Below, piece after piece: positions 1 to 7,027 of a stretch of DNA of 16,898 nt (positions are counted from its first letter, which is position 1; every line of letters starts with the position of its first letter). The notes under the pieces were generated by a model, which was not told where the DNA came from, ran no database searches, and saw only the letters and a program-made list of their open reading frames with translations. The stretch is from an uncultured Odoribacter sp. (GTDB lineage: Bacteria > Bacteroidota > Bacteroidia > Bacteroidales > Marinifilaceae). The stretch spans positions 1 through 16,898 of the forward strand of contig URJC01000018.1 in assembly GCA_900548135.1 (NCBI GenBank), in the 5' to 3' direction. The translations under genes were made by a program, and so were the position numbers.

Positions 1-1
1 A

Positions 2-76
2 TGCCCGAAAAGTATTTCTATCGCTCATATAGCACGCCTGAACCGCGAATTCCTGAAAGCAAAATTGAAAGACTAA
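2..76 (+). CDS. Succinate dehydrogenase/fumarate reductase iron-sulfur subunit, C-terminal end (partial)
   Basis: The reading frame open from the left edge encodes CPKSISIAHIARLNREFLKA followed by KLKD and a TAA stop at 74-76. A Cys-Pro pair followed by a helix with the Asn-Arg-Glu stretch is how SdhB/FrdB proteins end: the Cys is the last ligand of the C-terminal iron-sulfur cluster motif. The complete protein would carry electrons between the flavoprotein subunit and the quinone or cytochrome b subunit at the inner membrane. Only 24 residues are visible, so the assignment rests on this short C-terminal match. The start and the other cluster ligands lie outside the window. Two hairpins directly downstream fit the end of an operon. 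Confidence 0.65.
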   Translation, partial: CPKSISIAHIARLNREFLKAKLKD

Positions 77-77
77 T

Positions 78-102
78 AAAACACTTCCGAAAAAGTGTTT
101 TT
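78..102 (+). terminator. Short hairpin after the sdhB/frdB-like gene
   Basis: An 8-bp stem (78-85 with 94-101) with an 8-nt loop begins 2 nt after the stop codon. The T run on its right side is short and partly inside the stem, so alone it would be a weak terminator. It may act together with the stronger hairpin at 124-155. Confidence 0.4.
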
Positions 103-123
103 CGAAAGTAAATGCTTTTAAAG

Positions 124-155
124 AAAAATGCTATCTTTACCAGATAGCATTTTTT
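124..155 (+). terminator. Strong rho-independent terminator
   Basis: A perfect 13-bp stem (124-136 with 142-154) closes a 5-nt loop and has A5 on the left and a T run on the right. It ends the transcript of the iron-sulfur subunit gene. The A/T symmetry would let it work on the opposite strand as well, but no minus-strand gene points into it. Confidence 0.85.
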
Positions 156-274
156 ATTACCCGATAATGAAAACTCATCTGTATTTTCTTTTCCCAATCG
201 TACTATGCCTCACCCACAGCTCCAAGAAGTAAAAGAACGATAATCCACTGATTTTTATAAAACAAATAAATGAT

Positions 275-1072
275 ATGCAACTCTTTTACCGCGAAAAAGG
301 CAATTCTTCCTATCCGCCCCTGATCCTGCTGCATGGATTATGGGGAGCTTCTGACAACTGGTTGGGAGTGGCAAACCAACTAGCCACACATTTTCATGTC
401 CTTCTCCCGGACTTCCGTAACCACGGCCACTCTCCCCACGATGATGTACACGATTATTCTGCTTTAAGTGAAGATATTACAGATTTTATCGGCAGCCTGA
501 ATTTACCCACCCCTCCCTTTATCGCCGGACATTCTATGGGAGGGAAAGCATTGATGCTCTTGCTACTGAAAAGACCGGAAATCGTACAAAAAGCAGCAAT
601 TATCGATATATGTCCCCGGAATTATGAAGTCAATAACTTTCATCAGGAACTATTCGGCAAACTAGCACGATTCTCCCTCCGGCATTATACCAGCCGCCAG
701 GAACTACATGTCCGTCTACGGGAAGAATTTTCTTCAGAAGAATTATATCAGATAGCTCTCAAGAATATACAGAAAACATCTTCCGGCTTTGAATGGAGAA
801 TAAATCTGAAAGCAATCTGCAACAATCTGTTCCAATTGATGTCATGGCCTCCTACCGGCAACACAACTTATTCTAAACCGATCCTGTTTATCAAGGGAGA
901 ATATTCAGATTACATCAGCCCTCATGATTTACCGGCTATTTATACCCTATTTCCAGCAGCGGAGCTCTATACCTTACCTTCTGACCACCAAATACATATC
1001 CGTCAGCCACAGCTTCTTGCCCGCACTCTTGATCATTTTTTTTCCGATTCTATTCCTTCAGATACTTTTTAG
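275..1072 (+). CDS. Alpha/beta fold hydrolase (YbfF/ABHD11-like esterase)
   Basis: A 265-residue single-domain hydrolase with no signal peptide, so probably cytoplasmic. The oxyanion-hole motif is LLHGLWG at about residues 18-24. The nucleophile elbow GHSMGG places Ser87 as nucleophile. Asp111 lies after a beta strand (IID), and SDHQIH gives His238 as the likely catalytic histidine. The GEYSDYI segment near 208-214 and the overall length match the YbfF/ABHD11 group of acyl esterases. The natural substrate cannot be told from sequence. No consensus promoter is visible in the 120 nt between the upstream terminator and the ATG. The 3' end overlaps the convergent lipoprotein gene by 23 nt (1050-1072), with no terminator between them. 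Confidence 0.85.
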   Translation: MQLFYREKGNSSYPPLILLHGLWGASDNWLGVANQLATHFHVLLPDFRNHGHSPHDDVHDYSALSEDITDFIGSLNLPTPPFIAGHSMGGKALMLLLLKRPEIVQKAAIIDICPRNYEVNNFHQELFGKLARFSLRHYTSRQELHVRLREEFSSEELYQIALKNIQKTSSGFEWRINLKAICNNLFQLMSWPPTGNTTYSKPILFIKGEYSDYISPHDLPAIYTLFPAAELYTLPSDHQIHIRQPQLLARTLDHFFSDSIPSDTF

Positions 1073-2102
1073 TGAAATAAGCCACGGCCTGTACATTAGC
1101 ATATCCATAATTATCGTTGACCGGATCAATGCCCGGTTCATACAATAAAGCTGTCAGACGAACCACATAAGTTTCTCCCTTTTTCAATTCATTGAGACGG
1201 TTTACTTCACCTGCTGTAGTGGATTTTACAGTAAGTGAAGCAGTTCCCGGAGTTTGAATACGACTGACAAAATAAGGAGTTCTCAAATCCATATACTTAT
1301 CCAATACTTCAATACGGTAATATACTTTTGGCAAAGCATAGGGAGTCCAGGAAACAAGCATGTCCCCCGAATTATCGTTGATATTCAAATTGGTTTCAGC
1401 CGGCAAACGCCCAGTCAGGTTCTCCCGGTAAAGTGAATCCCGTAATTTCAAATGAATATCTTTTCCCACGCGGATATAAAACCTCACTTCCCTTTTTCCT
1501 GCTTCGGGATCCACATACAAAGGCATCTCCTCTATCCAGAAATAATCATTATTCTTCAAATTCACCTGGTTTCCGTCAGCCATCAACAACTTTCCTTCCC
1601 GCACATCCAAATTTCCACGGACATCAACCCCGACATAGGTCTTAAGCTGATTCCCCGCAGTATACTCGTTCACCAGAAAAGCATCTGCGGTCAAATCTCC
1701 CAAATACCCCAAAGAAGACGTATATTCCCGGCTTCCCTGTTCATTGATGATCGCCTGGATATAATTTTCCCCACTATGTTGTACATGCCATATCACCTCA
1801 TTTCCATCATGATAATGGAAGGTGATCTTATTTTCATTCGACGTCCAGGTTCCAACGGTATATTCCCTCCGGCCACTGAAGTCTATATTTTTCAAAGCAC
1901 CTCCATTTTCCATCCGGATCACCTCAAGCAAATCCTGTCCACCAAAGCTATTTTTATCACCAACCCAAGCATTATAATACCAATCCTTACCCGTCAGGTA
2001 CGACATATCCAACTGGGTATCATCCCTAGCATCATCCTTACTACAAGCACAAAAAAAACTTACCAAACAAGCCACCATCAGTAATTTACCAATTTTCATC
2101 AT
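1050..2102 (-). CDS. Predicted surface-exposed lipoprotein of unknown function
   Basis: A 350-residue protein with a lysine-bearing n-region, a hydrophobic stretch (residues 7-18) and a lipobox ending at Cys20, followed by SKDDARDD. An acidic or Lys-Asp run just after the lipid cysteine resembles the lipoprotein export signal of Bacteroidota, so display on the cell surface is likely (inference). Residues about 35-110 alternate Trp/Tyr-rich beta strands (GKDWYYNAW, GTWTSNENKITFHYHDG) and resemble lipocalin-like domains. Residues about 245-345 (SWTPYAL, YRIEVLDKY, YVVRLTALLYE) look like a fibronectin-III-type beta sandwich. I do not recognise the family. It is transcribed divergently from manA; two ATG codons lie in tandem at the start. 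Confidence 0.8.
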   Translation of the reverse strand: MMKIGKLLMVACLVSFFCACSKDDARDDTQLDMSYLTGKDWYYNAWVGDKNSFGGQDLLEVIRMENGGALKNIDFSGRREYTVGTWTSNENKITFHYHDGNEVIWHVQHSGENYIQAIINEQGSREYTSSLGYLGDLTADAFLVNEYTAGNQLKTYVGVDVRGNLDVREGKLLMADGNQVNLKNNDYFWIEEMPLYVDPEAGKREVRFYIRVGKDIHLKLRDSLYRENLTGRLPAETNLNINDNSGDMLVSWTPYALPKVYYRIEVLDKYMDLRTPYFVSRIQTPGTASLTVKSTTAGEVNRLNELKKGETYVVRLTALLYEPGIDPVNDNYGYANVQAVAYFTKKYLKE

Positions 2103-2183
2103 CTCTATTTTACATTTAAAAGCGAAACTTTCCGGAAAAATAAATTCTTCCGTTTACAACCATTCTGATTTTACAATTAGTTA

Positions 2184-2191
2184 TATCTTTG
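2184..2191 (+). promoter_or_regulatory. Candidate -7 box for manA
   Basis: TATCTTTG matches the Bacteroidota -7 consensus TAnnTTTG and lies 26 nt before the start codon of the mannose-6-phosphate isomerase. No good TTTG is present at the -33 position, so the call rests on the -7 box and its placement. Confidence 0.45.
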
Positions 2192-2217
2192 TAAAGAACA
2201 ATTTTTATACCAAAGTT

Positions 2218-3192
2218 ATGCTTTATCCTCTAAAATTCAAACCTATCCTCAAACAAACGATCTGGGGAGGTCATAAATTAGCCAGTAAAAGTGAAAATTC
2301 TAACTTACAAAACGCTATCGGCGAAAGCTGGGAAATTTCCGGAGTCCAGGACAATGTCTCTGTAGTCTCCGAAGGTCCATTGGAAGAAAACACATTGGAA
2401 GAACTGATTGAAGTTTACATGGGTGATCTGGTTGGGGATAAAATCTACGGACAATTTGGGATCGAATTTCCCTTACTGATAAAGTACATCGACGCCAGTG
2501 ACAACCTATCCATACAAGTCCACCCTGATGATGCCATAGCAAAAGAACGCCACAATGCCTATGGTAAAACTGAAATGTGGTATATCCTGGATGCTGAACC
2601 CAATGCACAATTAATCATGGGTTTCAAAAAAGAAACCACAAAAGCAGCATATTTGCAAGCTCTACATAACAATACCCTACCCGATCTGCTGAATGTAGAA
2701 AAAGTAAATAAAGGAGATTGCTTTTTTATCCCTGCAGGAACTGTCCATGCCATCTGCAAAGGTTGCTTCTTAGCAGAAATCCAGCAAACATCTGACATCA
2801 CCTATCGTATCTATGACTACGACCGACGCGACAAAAACGGAAATCCACGTGAGCTGCACACCGACCTGGCCAGTGATGTAATCAATTATAGTAAACAACA
2901 ACAACACGCCATCCACTACCATCAACACGAAAATCATACCGAAGAATTAGTGGAATGCAACTATTTCACAACAAACTACCTGAAATTCAACAAAGAAATT
3001 GAGAAAGATTATATCCGGATAGACTCATTTGTCATTTATATGTGCCTACACGGAAGTTTTAATCTCGTTTACAATGTCGACAAAACAGTCAAAGTCACGA
3101 AAGGAGAAACCGTTCTGGTCCCTGCCATTATCAAGAACCTTTTCCTGATACCTGAAAAGGAAGCCGAACTACTGGAAATCTATATTCAATAA
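2218..3192 (+). CDS. manA: Mannose-6-phosphate isomerase, class I
   Basis: A 324-residue cytoplasmic zinc enzyme that interconverts mannose 6-phosphate and fructose 6-phosphate, linking mannose use and GDP-sugar synthesis to glycolysis. The expected metal ligands are present: Gln100 and His102 in SIQVHPDD, Glu119 in KTEMW, and His177 in IPAGTVHAI. The active-site arginine is in YRIYDYDRRD (Arg197), and the opening KPILKQTIWGG is characteristic of the family. The length fits the short bacterial form (about 310-325 residues), which lacks the insertion of the longer E. coli type. The gene stands alone between a divergent lipoprotein gene and a convergent outer-membrane protein gene. Confidence 0.93.
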   Translation: MLYPLKFKPILKQTIWGGHKLASKSENSNLQNAIGESWEISGVQDNVSVVSEGPLEENTLEELIEVYMGDLVGDKIYGQFGIEFPLLIKYIDASDNLSIQVHPDDAIAKERHNAYGKTEMWYILDAEPNAQLIMGFKKETTKAAYLQALHNNTLPDLLNVEKVNKGDCFFIPAGTVHAICKGCFLAEIQQTSDITYRIYDYDRRDKNGNPRELHTDLASDVINYSKQQQHAIHYHQHENHTEELVECNYFTTNYLKFNKEIEKDYIRIDSFVIYMCLHGSFNLVYNVDKTVKVTKGETVLVPAIIKNLFLIPEKEAELLEIYIQ

Positions 3193-3195
3193 ACT

Positions 3196-3226
3196 AAAAA
3201 GCTGTCCAAAAGTGTTTTTGGACAGC
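3196..3226 (-). terminator. Terminator between manA and the outer-membrane protein gene
   Basis: A perfect 11-bp stem (3201-3211 with 3216-3226) with a 4-nt loop. Read on the minus strand it is followed by T5, placing a proper terminator 24 nt after the stop of the beta-barrel gene. On the plus strand the tail is only CTTCTG, so it would end manA transcripts less efficiently. Confidence 0.8.
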
Positions 3227-3249
3227 CTTCTGATCATCAAAACAGATCT

Positions 3250-3879
3250 TTAGAAATAATAATTGAACCCAACTGAAGCACCCAGATTCAGTTCTAATCC
3301 AAAACTTCTGTTAGTTACTTTATTATCGCTATCTACCTTATAGGTATCGGCTTGATAACTCAAATCTCCTGTTTTAAATGTAATACCTATCCGGTCAATT
3401 GGTTTAAATTCAAAACTCAACAAAGACAAACCGGTATAAAAAGAAAAAAGATCCATATCCTCTGTTTTACTATCCGTTAATTCCTCTTTATATTTTCCGA
3501 CAGCAAATCCTATATAAAATGTTGGAACATAATAAAACTTTTCGCCCAAAGAAACATAGTACTTGGCTACAGGCTGAATTAAAAAACGGCCCGTTTTATT
3601 AAACAACTCGTCATCAACCGAATTATTGTTTCTTTCTTTAGTAAGCCAGTAACCGATCCCAAGTCCAACCGAAAATTTGTCAGCCACAAAATAATTGAAT
3701 TCAGGAATAATGCGAAACTCACGGTCACCTTTGTAAGTCTCTGAACTGGAATCATAAGTCAATTTACTACTCTTTGAAATCCAGGATAAAGAACCAGAAA
3801 CAACAAAATCTCCTTTCTGCTGGGCAAATAAAGAAACAGATAACACCACTAAAAATGAAATTAATAATAACTTTTTCAT
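3250..3879 (-). CDS. Outer-membrane beta-barrel protein (porin-like family)
   Basis: A 209-residue protein with a clear Sec signal peptide (MKKLLLISFLVVLSVSLFAQ, cleavage near residue 20). The mature part consists of alternating short amphipathic strands: GDFVVSGSLSWISK, EFRIIPEFNYFV, FSVGLGIGYWL, FLIQPVAKYYV, FYYVPTFYIGFAVG. It ends in FNYYF, the aromatic C-terminal signature recognised by the BAM complex. Size and pattern suggest an 8-stranded barrel of the OmpA/OmpW-like type with no periplasmic domain. The ligand or role is unknown. It is a single-gene unit: a consensus promoter sits 30 nt upstream and a terminator 24 nt downstream. Confidence 0.85.
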   Translation of the reverse strand: MKKLLLISFLVVLSVSLFAQQKGDFVVSGSLSWISKSSKLTYDSSSETYKGDREFRIIPEFNYFVADKFSVGLGIGYWLTKERNNNSVDDELFNKTGRFLIQPVAKYYVSLGEKFYYVPTFYIGFAVGKYKEELTDSKTEDMDLFSFYTGLSLLSFEFKPIDRIGITFKTGDLSYQADTYKVDSDNKVTNRSFGLELNLGASVGFNYYF

Positions 3880-3908
3880 ATCACCATGATTTTAAGGATT
3901 AGAATTTA

Positions 3909-3938
3909 CAAATATAAGGATTTAAAAAAAACATCAAA
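3909..3938 (-). promoter_or_regulatory. Promoter of the outer-membrane beta-barrel gene
   Basis: On the minus strand TTTG (3935-3938) is followed after 18 nt by TATATTTG (3909-3916), an exact match to the Bacteroidota -33/-7 pattern. The predicted transcription start near 3902 gives a 5' UTR of roughly 20-25 nt. Confidence 0.65.
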
Positions 3939-3961
3939 ATTTTACTAAATTTATTCAAACG

Positions 3962-4000
3962 AAAAAACGTTGAAACTGAATTTTCAGATCAGTTCCAACG
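3962..4000 (-). terminator. Terminator of the pyrBI operon
   Basis: A 12-bp stem with one G-U pair (3989-4000 with 3968-3979) and a 9-nt loop is followed on the minus strand by T6. It lies about 20 nt downstream of the pyrI stop. Confidence 0.85.
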
Positions 4001-4022
4001 GCTCGTATACTCAGGGAAAAAC

Positions 4023-4478
4023 TCAATTCATCTCCATATGTTCCTGATCTGTCAATTTCTCACAATAATGACATTTCAAAACAATCGGAGCAGCATTCAC
4101 GACAGCGAACTTCGTCTTCACTTTCTCATGATTAGTGATACATTTGGGGTTCATACATTTCACAATCCCTTCCACTCTTTCTGGAACATTCACTTTTTTC
4201 TTTTCCACTACATCATAATCACGGATAATATTAATCTTAGCTGAAGGAGCAACCAAAGCCAGCTTATTCACCTCATCATCTTCCAGAAACTTATCCCAGA
4301 TTTTAATAATCGCTTTCTTACCTAATTTTGTACTACGCAGGTTCGTACCCAACGTCATTGCATTCTCCATGGAAGCAATCCCTAATACATTGATCACATC
4401 AAATAATTTATCAGCCGGTATATGATCTATCACTGTACCGTTCTCTATAGCACTTACCTGTAATTCCTTTTTAGCCAT
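4023..4478 (-). CDS. pyrI: Aspartate carbamoyltransferase regulatory chain
   Basis: A 151-residue regulatory subunit that binds nucleotides and couples the catalytic trimers of aspartate transcarbamoylase, the committed step of pyrimidine synthesis. The C-terminal zinc site is intact: Cys108 and Cys113 (CMNPKC) with Cys136 and Cys139 (CHYC). In the N-terminal allosteric domain, the residues that contact the nucleotide in the E. coli protein have counterparts: Asp18-His19 (VIDHIPA), Lys59, Asn83 (NIIRDYDV) and Lys93-95. Feedback control by CTP/UTP and activation by ATP are therefore plausible. The gene follows pyrB by 80 nt and is terminated just downstream. Confidence 0.95.
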   Translation of the reverse strand: MAKKELQVSAIENGTVIDHIPADKLFDVINVLGIASMENAMTLGTNLRSTKLGKKAIIKIWDKFLEDDEVNKLALVAPSAKINIIRDYDVVEKKKVNVPERVEGIVKCMNPKCITNHEKVKTKFAVVNAAPIVLKCHYCEKLTDQEHMEMN

Positions 4479-4558
4479 AACAAAATCATTTCAAATTGTA
4501 AATTTTAGATTTCAAATTCAGGATTGTCCGATTGTAATTTACACTCTACAACCTAAAA

Positions 4559-5467
4559 TTATTTCAGTCCCAATGCTTTGCAAATAATAGCCTGACGGGC
4601 AAATACTCCATTGCGGGCTTGTTCGAAATAATAAGCTTTCGGATTCTCGTCCACATCAACGTCGATCTCGTTCACCCGGGGCAGTGGATGCAAAATCCGC
4701 ATATTCTCTTTAGCAGTCGCTAACATAGCATTCCGGAGAATATACACATTTTTCACCTTCTCATATTCCAAAGGATCTGCAAAACGTTCCCGCTGTACAC
4801 GTGTCATATATAAAATATCAGCCTTATCAATCACTTCATCCAATTCCGTATGTTCATAGTATGGAATATTCAGTTCCTTCAGATGCAACTTATAAGCCTC
4901 AGGCATTTGCAATGATTCAGGGGCTACAAAATGAAAAGTAGGATGAAAATGGCTCATTGCCTGTAATAAAGAATGAACTGTACGTCCATACTTCAAATCA
5001 CCTACCATACAGATATTCAAATTCTCCAATGTCCCCTGAGTTTTATAAATAGAATACAAATCCAGCATCGTCTGCGAAGGATGCTGATTGGCCCCGTCAC
5101 CCGCATTGACCACCGGATGTACCGCAACTTCACTCGCATAACGGGCTGCCCCTTCCACTGGATGACGCATCACAATCAAGTCTACGTAATTATCTACCAT
5201 CTTAATCGTGTCCTTCAGCGTCTCCCCCTTCGTTACACTCGAAGAAGAAGAATCCGAAAATCCGATAATACGTCCTCCCAATCGGTTTATAGCCGTCTCA
5301 AAACTCAAACGGGTACGGGTCGAAGGTTCAAAAAACAAAGAAGCAACAACTTTGCCTTCCAACAAACGTTGATTCGGATTCGCCTCAAATTCCGAAGCCA
5401 ACTGCAATACTTCCAGAATTTCTTCTTTTGTGTAATCTTCAATGGATACTAAGCTGTGTGTGTTCAT
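4559..5467 (-). CDS. pyrB: Aspartate carbamoyltransferase catalytic chain
   Basis: A 302-residue cytoplasmic enzyme that joins carbamoyl phosphate and L-aspartate to give N-carbamoyl-aspartate. The carbamoyl-phosphate loop [13 protein letters not shown] (Ser49-Arg53) is present, as is the mobile-loop lysine in SVTKGETL (Lys80). Arg101, the HPSQ motif (His129-Gln132), Arg162 in KYGRTVHS, the aspartate-binding RVQRER (Arg223 onward) and the HPLPRVNEI loop all match. Length is normal for the class that pairs with PyrI. Upstream lies an unusually structured leader with a short ORF and a terminator-like hairpin (5516-5641). No good promoter is seen between that hairpin and the start codon, so expression probably depends on readthrough of it. 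Confidence 0.96.
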   Translation of the reverse strand: MNTHSLVSIEDYTKEEILEVLQLASEFEANPNQRLLEGKVVASLFFEPSTRTRLSFETAINRLGGRIIGFSDSSSSSVTKGETLKDTIKMVDNYVDLIVMRHPVEGAARYASEVAVHPVVNAGDGANQHPSQTMLDLYSIYKTQGTLENLNICMVGDLKYGRTVHSLLQAMSHFHPTFHFVAPESLQMPEAYKLHLKELNIPYYEHTELDEVIDKADILYMTRVQRERFADPLEYEKVKNVYILRNAMLATAKENMRILHPLPRVNEIDVDVDENPKAYYFEQARNGVFARQAIICKALGLK

Positions 5468-5515
5468 ATTTCCATATTTATGTTGTAAATTGTAAATAAC
5501 AGCAAACCATAAAGC

Positions 5516-5549
5516 AAAAAAAAACCAACACGTCTCTCAACAATGTTGG
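5516..5549 (-). terminator. Terminator-like hairpin in the pyrB leader (candidate attenuator)
   Basis: On the minus strand a 6-bp stem (5544-5549 with 5525-5530) and a 13-nt loop are followed by nine consecutive Ts (5524-5516). It lies 48 nt before the pyrB start. It could be the distant terminator of coaBC, or a regulated attenuator inside the pyrB leader. The short stem makes it a terminator of moderate strength, which suits attenuation. Confidence 0.6.
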
Positions 5550-5551
5550 CT

Positions 5552-5641
5552 TTATAAATCTTTATCAATAATTCGGCAAAACTGTCTGTAATGCTCAACA
5601 GTATGCTTACTTATCACGCTATATAAATAATCTGATTTCAT
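5552..5641 (-). CDS. Possible 29-residue leader peptide upstream of pyrB
   Basis: An ATG at 5641 opens 29 codons (begins MKSDYLYSVISKHTVEHYRQ) and ends with TAA at 5552-5554, only 2 nt before the first base of the terminator-like hairpin. A ribosome finishing this ORF would cover the 5' arm of the hairpin. That is the geometry of translation-coupled attenuation known from enterobacterial pyrBI. There is no recognisable Shine-Dalgarno, and the candidate promoter is so close that the transcript could be nearly leaderless. An ORF of this length can arise by chance in AT-rich DNA, so this is a hypothesis. Confidence 0.3.
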   Translation of the reverse strand: MKSDYLYSVISKHTVEHYRQFCRIIDKDL

Positions 5642-5650
5642 ATCAGAATT

Positions 5651-5680
5651 CAAAAGTATATAAAATTTCGAATCTGTAAA
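5651..5680 (-). promoter_or_regulatory. Candidate promoter of the pyrB leader
   Basis: On the minus strand TACTTTTG (5651-5658) matches the -7 consensus TAnnTTTG. An imperfect -33 element TTTA lies 18 nt upstream (5677-5680). Transcription would begin near 5645, just before the short leader ORF, giving a leader of about 175 nt before pyrB. Confidence 0.45.
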
Positions 5681-5707
5681 ATTTTTACTGACCAAAATTT
5701 CATATTC

Positions 5708-6910
5708 TTATCTTCTCCACAACCCTGCTATCCGGTCGGCTATATCCTTAGCAACAGCCTGTTTGGGCTTTAAATCATATTCATACCGTGTTCCAGCTGC
5801 ATCCATCATCGTCACCTTATTGGTATCATAACCAAAACAAGCATGCTGATCCTTCAGGCTATTCAACACAATCAAATCCAGATTCTTTTTATGCAATTTC
5901 TGTAAAGCATTACACTCCTCATCATGGGTCTCCAGGGCAAATCCCACCAACAATTGTCCATTCCGCTTCTGTTTTCCTAATTCTTCGGCAATATCACGGG
6001 TAGGCACCAACTTCAAGGTCAATCCCTCTTTTCCACGTTTCAATTTACAGTCTGCTTGTTGCTCCGGAGTAAAATCAGCCACAGCTGCACAAGAAACCAC
6101 CACATCACAACAACCGGCATTTGCCATCACCTGGGTATACATTTGGGCAGCTGATTCGACGTTGATCCGGCGAATGGACGGATGCTTCACAGCCAAACTC
6201 ACCGGACCTGATACCAAAACCACTTCAGCTCCCCTCCCTGCAAATTCTTCTGCCAGTGCATATCCCATTTTCCCGCTTGAATAGTTACCAATAAAACGGA
6301 CAGGATCGATCTTTTCATAAGTAGGTCCTGCTGTCAACAACACCTTTTTTCCTTTAAAATCCTCCGGTTGTCCGAAATAATGGCGTATGAAAACAACTAT
6401 ATCTTCCGGTTCTGCCATCCTTCCCTTACCTACTAATCCACTAGCCAATTCCCCTTCTCCAGGTTCTATAATCAGATTTCCGTATCCCCTCAAAATAGCC
6501 AGGTTATGTTGTGTCGCCGGATGACTATACATATCCAGGTCCATAGCAGGAGCCACCATCACCGGACATTTCGCTGACAAATAAGTCGTTAACAAAAGAT
6601 TATCAGCAATCCCATGAGCCATCTTGCCTATGGTATTAGCCGTTGCCGGCGCTATCAGGTATAAATCAGCCCAAATCCCCATATCCACATGCGAATGCCA
6701 ATCTCCATTCTCCGGATTATAAAACTCCACCATCACCGGATGCTTAGACAAAGTAGCCAATGTCAGGGGAGTAATAAACTGCTTGGCTAAATCAGTCATG
6801 ACCACTTTTACCTCAACCCCTTCTTTTACCAACAAACGGACCAGGGAAGCCGCTTTATACGCTGCAATACTCCCCGTTACACCTACAATAATATGTTTAC
6901 CTTTCAACAT
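5708..6910 (-). CDS. coaBC: Bifunctional phosphopantothenoylcysteine decarboxylase / phosphopantothenate-cysteine ligase
   Basis: A two-domain cytoplasmic enzyme carrying out two successive steps of coenzyme A synthesis. I place the start at the ATG at 6910 (MLKGKHIIVG, 400 residues), because CoaBC proteins normally begin a few residues before the GVTGSIAAYK flavin-binding loop; an ATG 12 nt upstream (6922) is the alternative. CoaC domain, residues 1-183: active-site His74 (HVDMGIWAD), the APAM loop and GKGRMAEP. CoaB domain, residues 185-400: LLTAGPTYEKIDPVRFIGNYSSGKMG, the AAVADF segment, KLKRG and GFALET. Two residues differ from the textbook enzyme: Asp124 where most have Asn (PAMN), and Ser157 where E. 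coli has the catalytic-loop Cys158. Third gene of a minus-strand cluster after bamD and rpoZ. Confidence 0.93.
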   Translation of the reverse strand: MLKGKHIIVGVTGSIAAYKAASLVRLLVKEGVEVKVVMTDLAKQFITPLTLATLSKHPVMVEFYNPENGDWHSHVDMGIWADLYLIAPATANTIGKMAHGIADNLLLTTYLSAKCPVMVAPAMDLDMYSHPATQHNLAILRGYGNLIIEPGEGELASGLVGKGRMAEPEDIVVFIRHYFGQPEDFKGKKVLLTAGPTYEKIDPVRFIGNYSSGKMGYALAEEFAGRGAEVVLVSGPVSLAVKHPSIRRINVESAAQMYTQVMANAGCCDVVVSCAAVADFTPEQQADCKLKRGKEGLTLKLVPTRDIAEELGKQKRNGQLLVGFALETHDEECNALQKLHKKNLDLIVLNSLKDQHACFGYDTNKVTMMDAAGTRYEYDLKPKQAVAKDIADRIAGLWRR

Positions 6911-6960
6911 AACCCATGCCAAATTCTAGCGTTCAGATATTCCATTGTTCTATAAGCGAA

Positions 6961-7002
6961 TGTACCAATGCAGCAATTGTAAACAATTGACACATTGGTA
7001 CA
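6961..7002 (-). repeat. 42-nt near-perfect hairpin between rpoZ and coaBC
   Basis: A perfect 10-bp outer stem (TGTACCAATG at 6961-6970 with its complement at 6993-7002) encloses a 3-nt/3-nt internal loop, a second perfect 6-bp stem (CAATTG at 6974-6979 and 6984-6989) and a 4-nt loop. No T run follows on either strand, so it is not a standard terminator. It occupies 42 of the 117 nt between the rpoZ stop and the coaBC start. It could be an RNA processing or stability element, or a protein-binding palindrome. Confidence 0.75.
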
Positions 7003-7027
7003 CTAAAAATGACACATCAAAAATGGT

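Noticed and set aside
1452..2084. 210-codon plus-strand ORF inside the lipoprotein gene
   Set aside because: It is antisense to a gene with a clear signal peptide, lipobox and domain pattern. Its own translation is Ile/His/Pro-rich with no recognisable motif.
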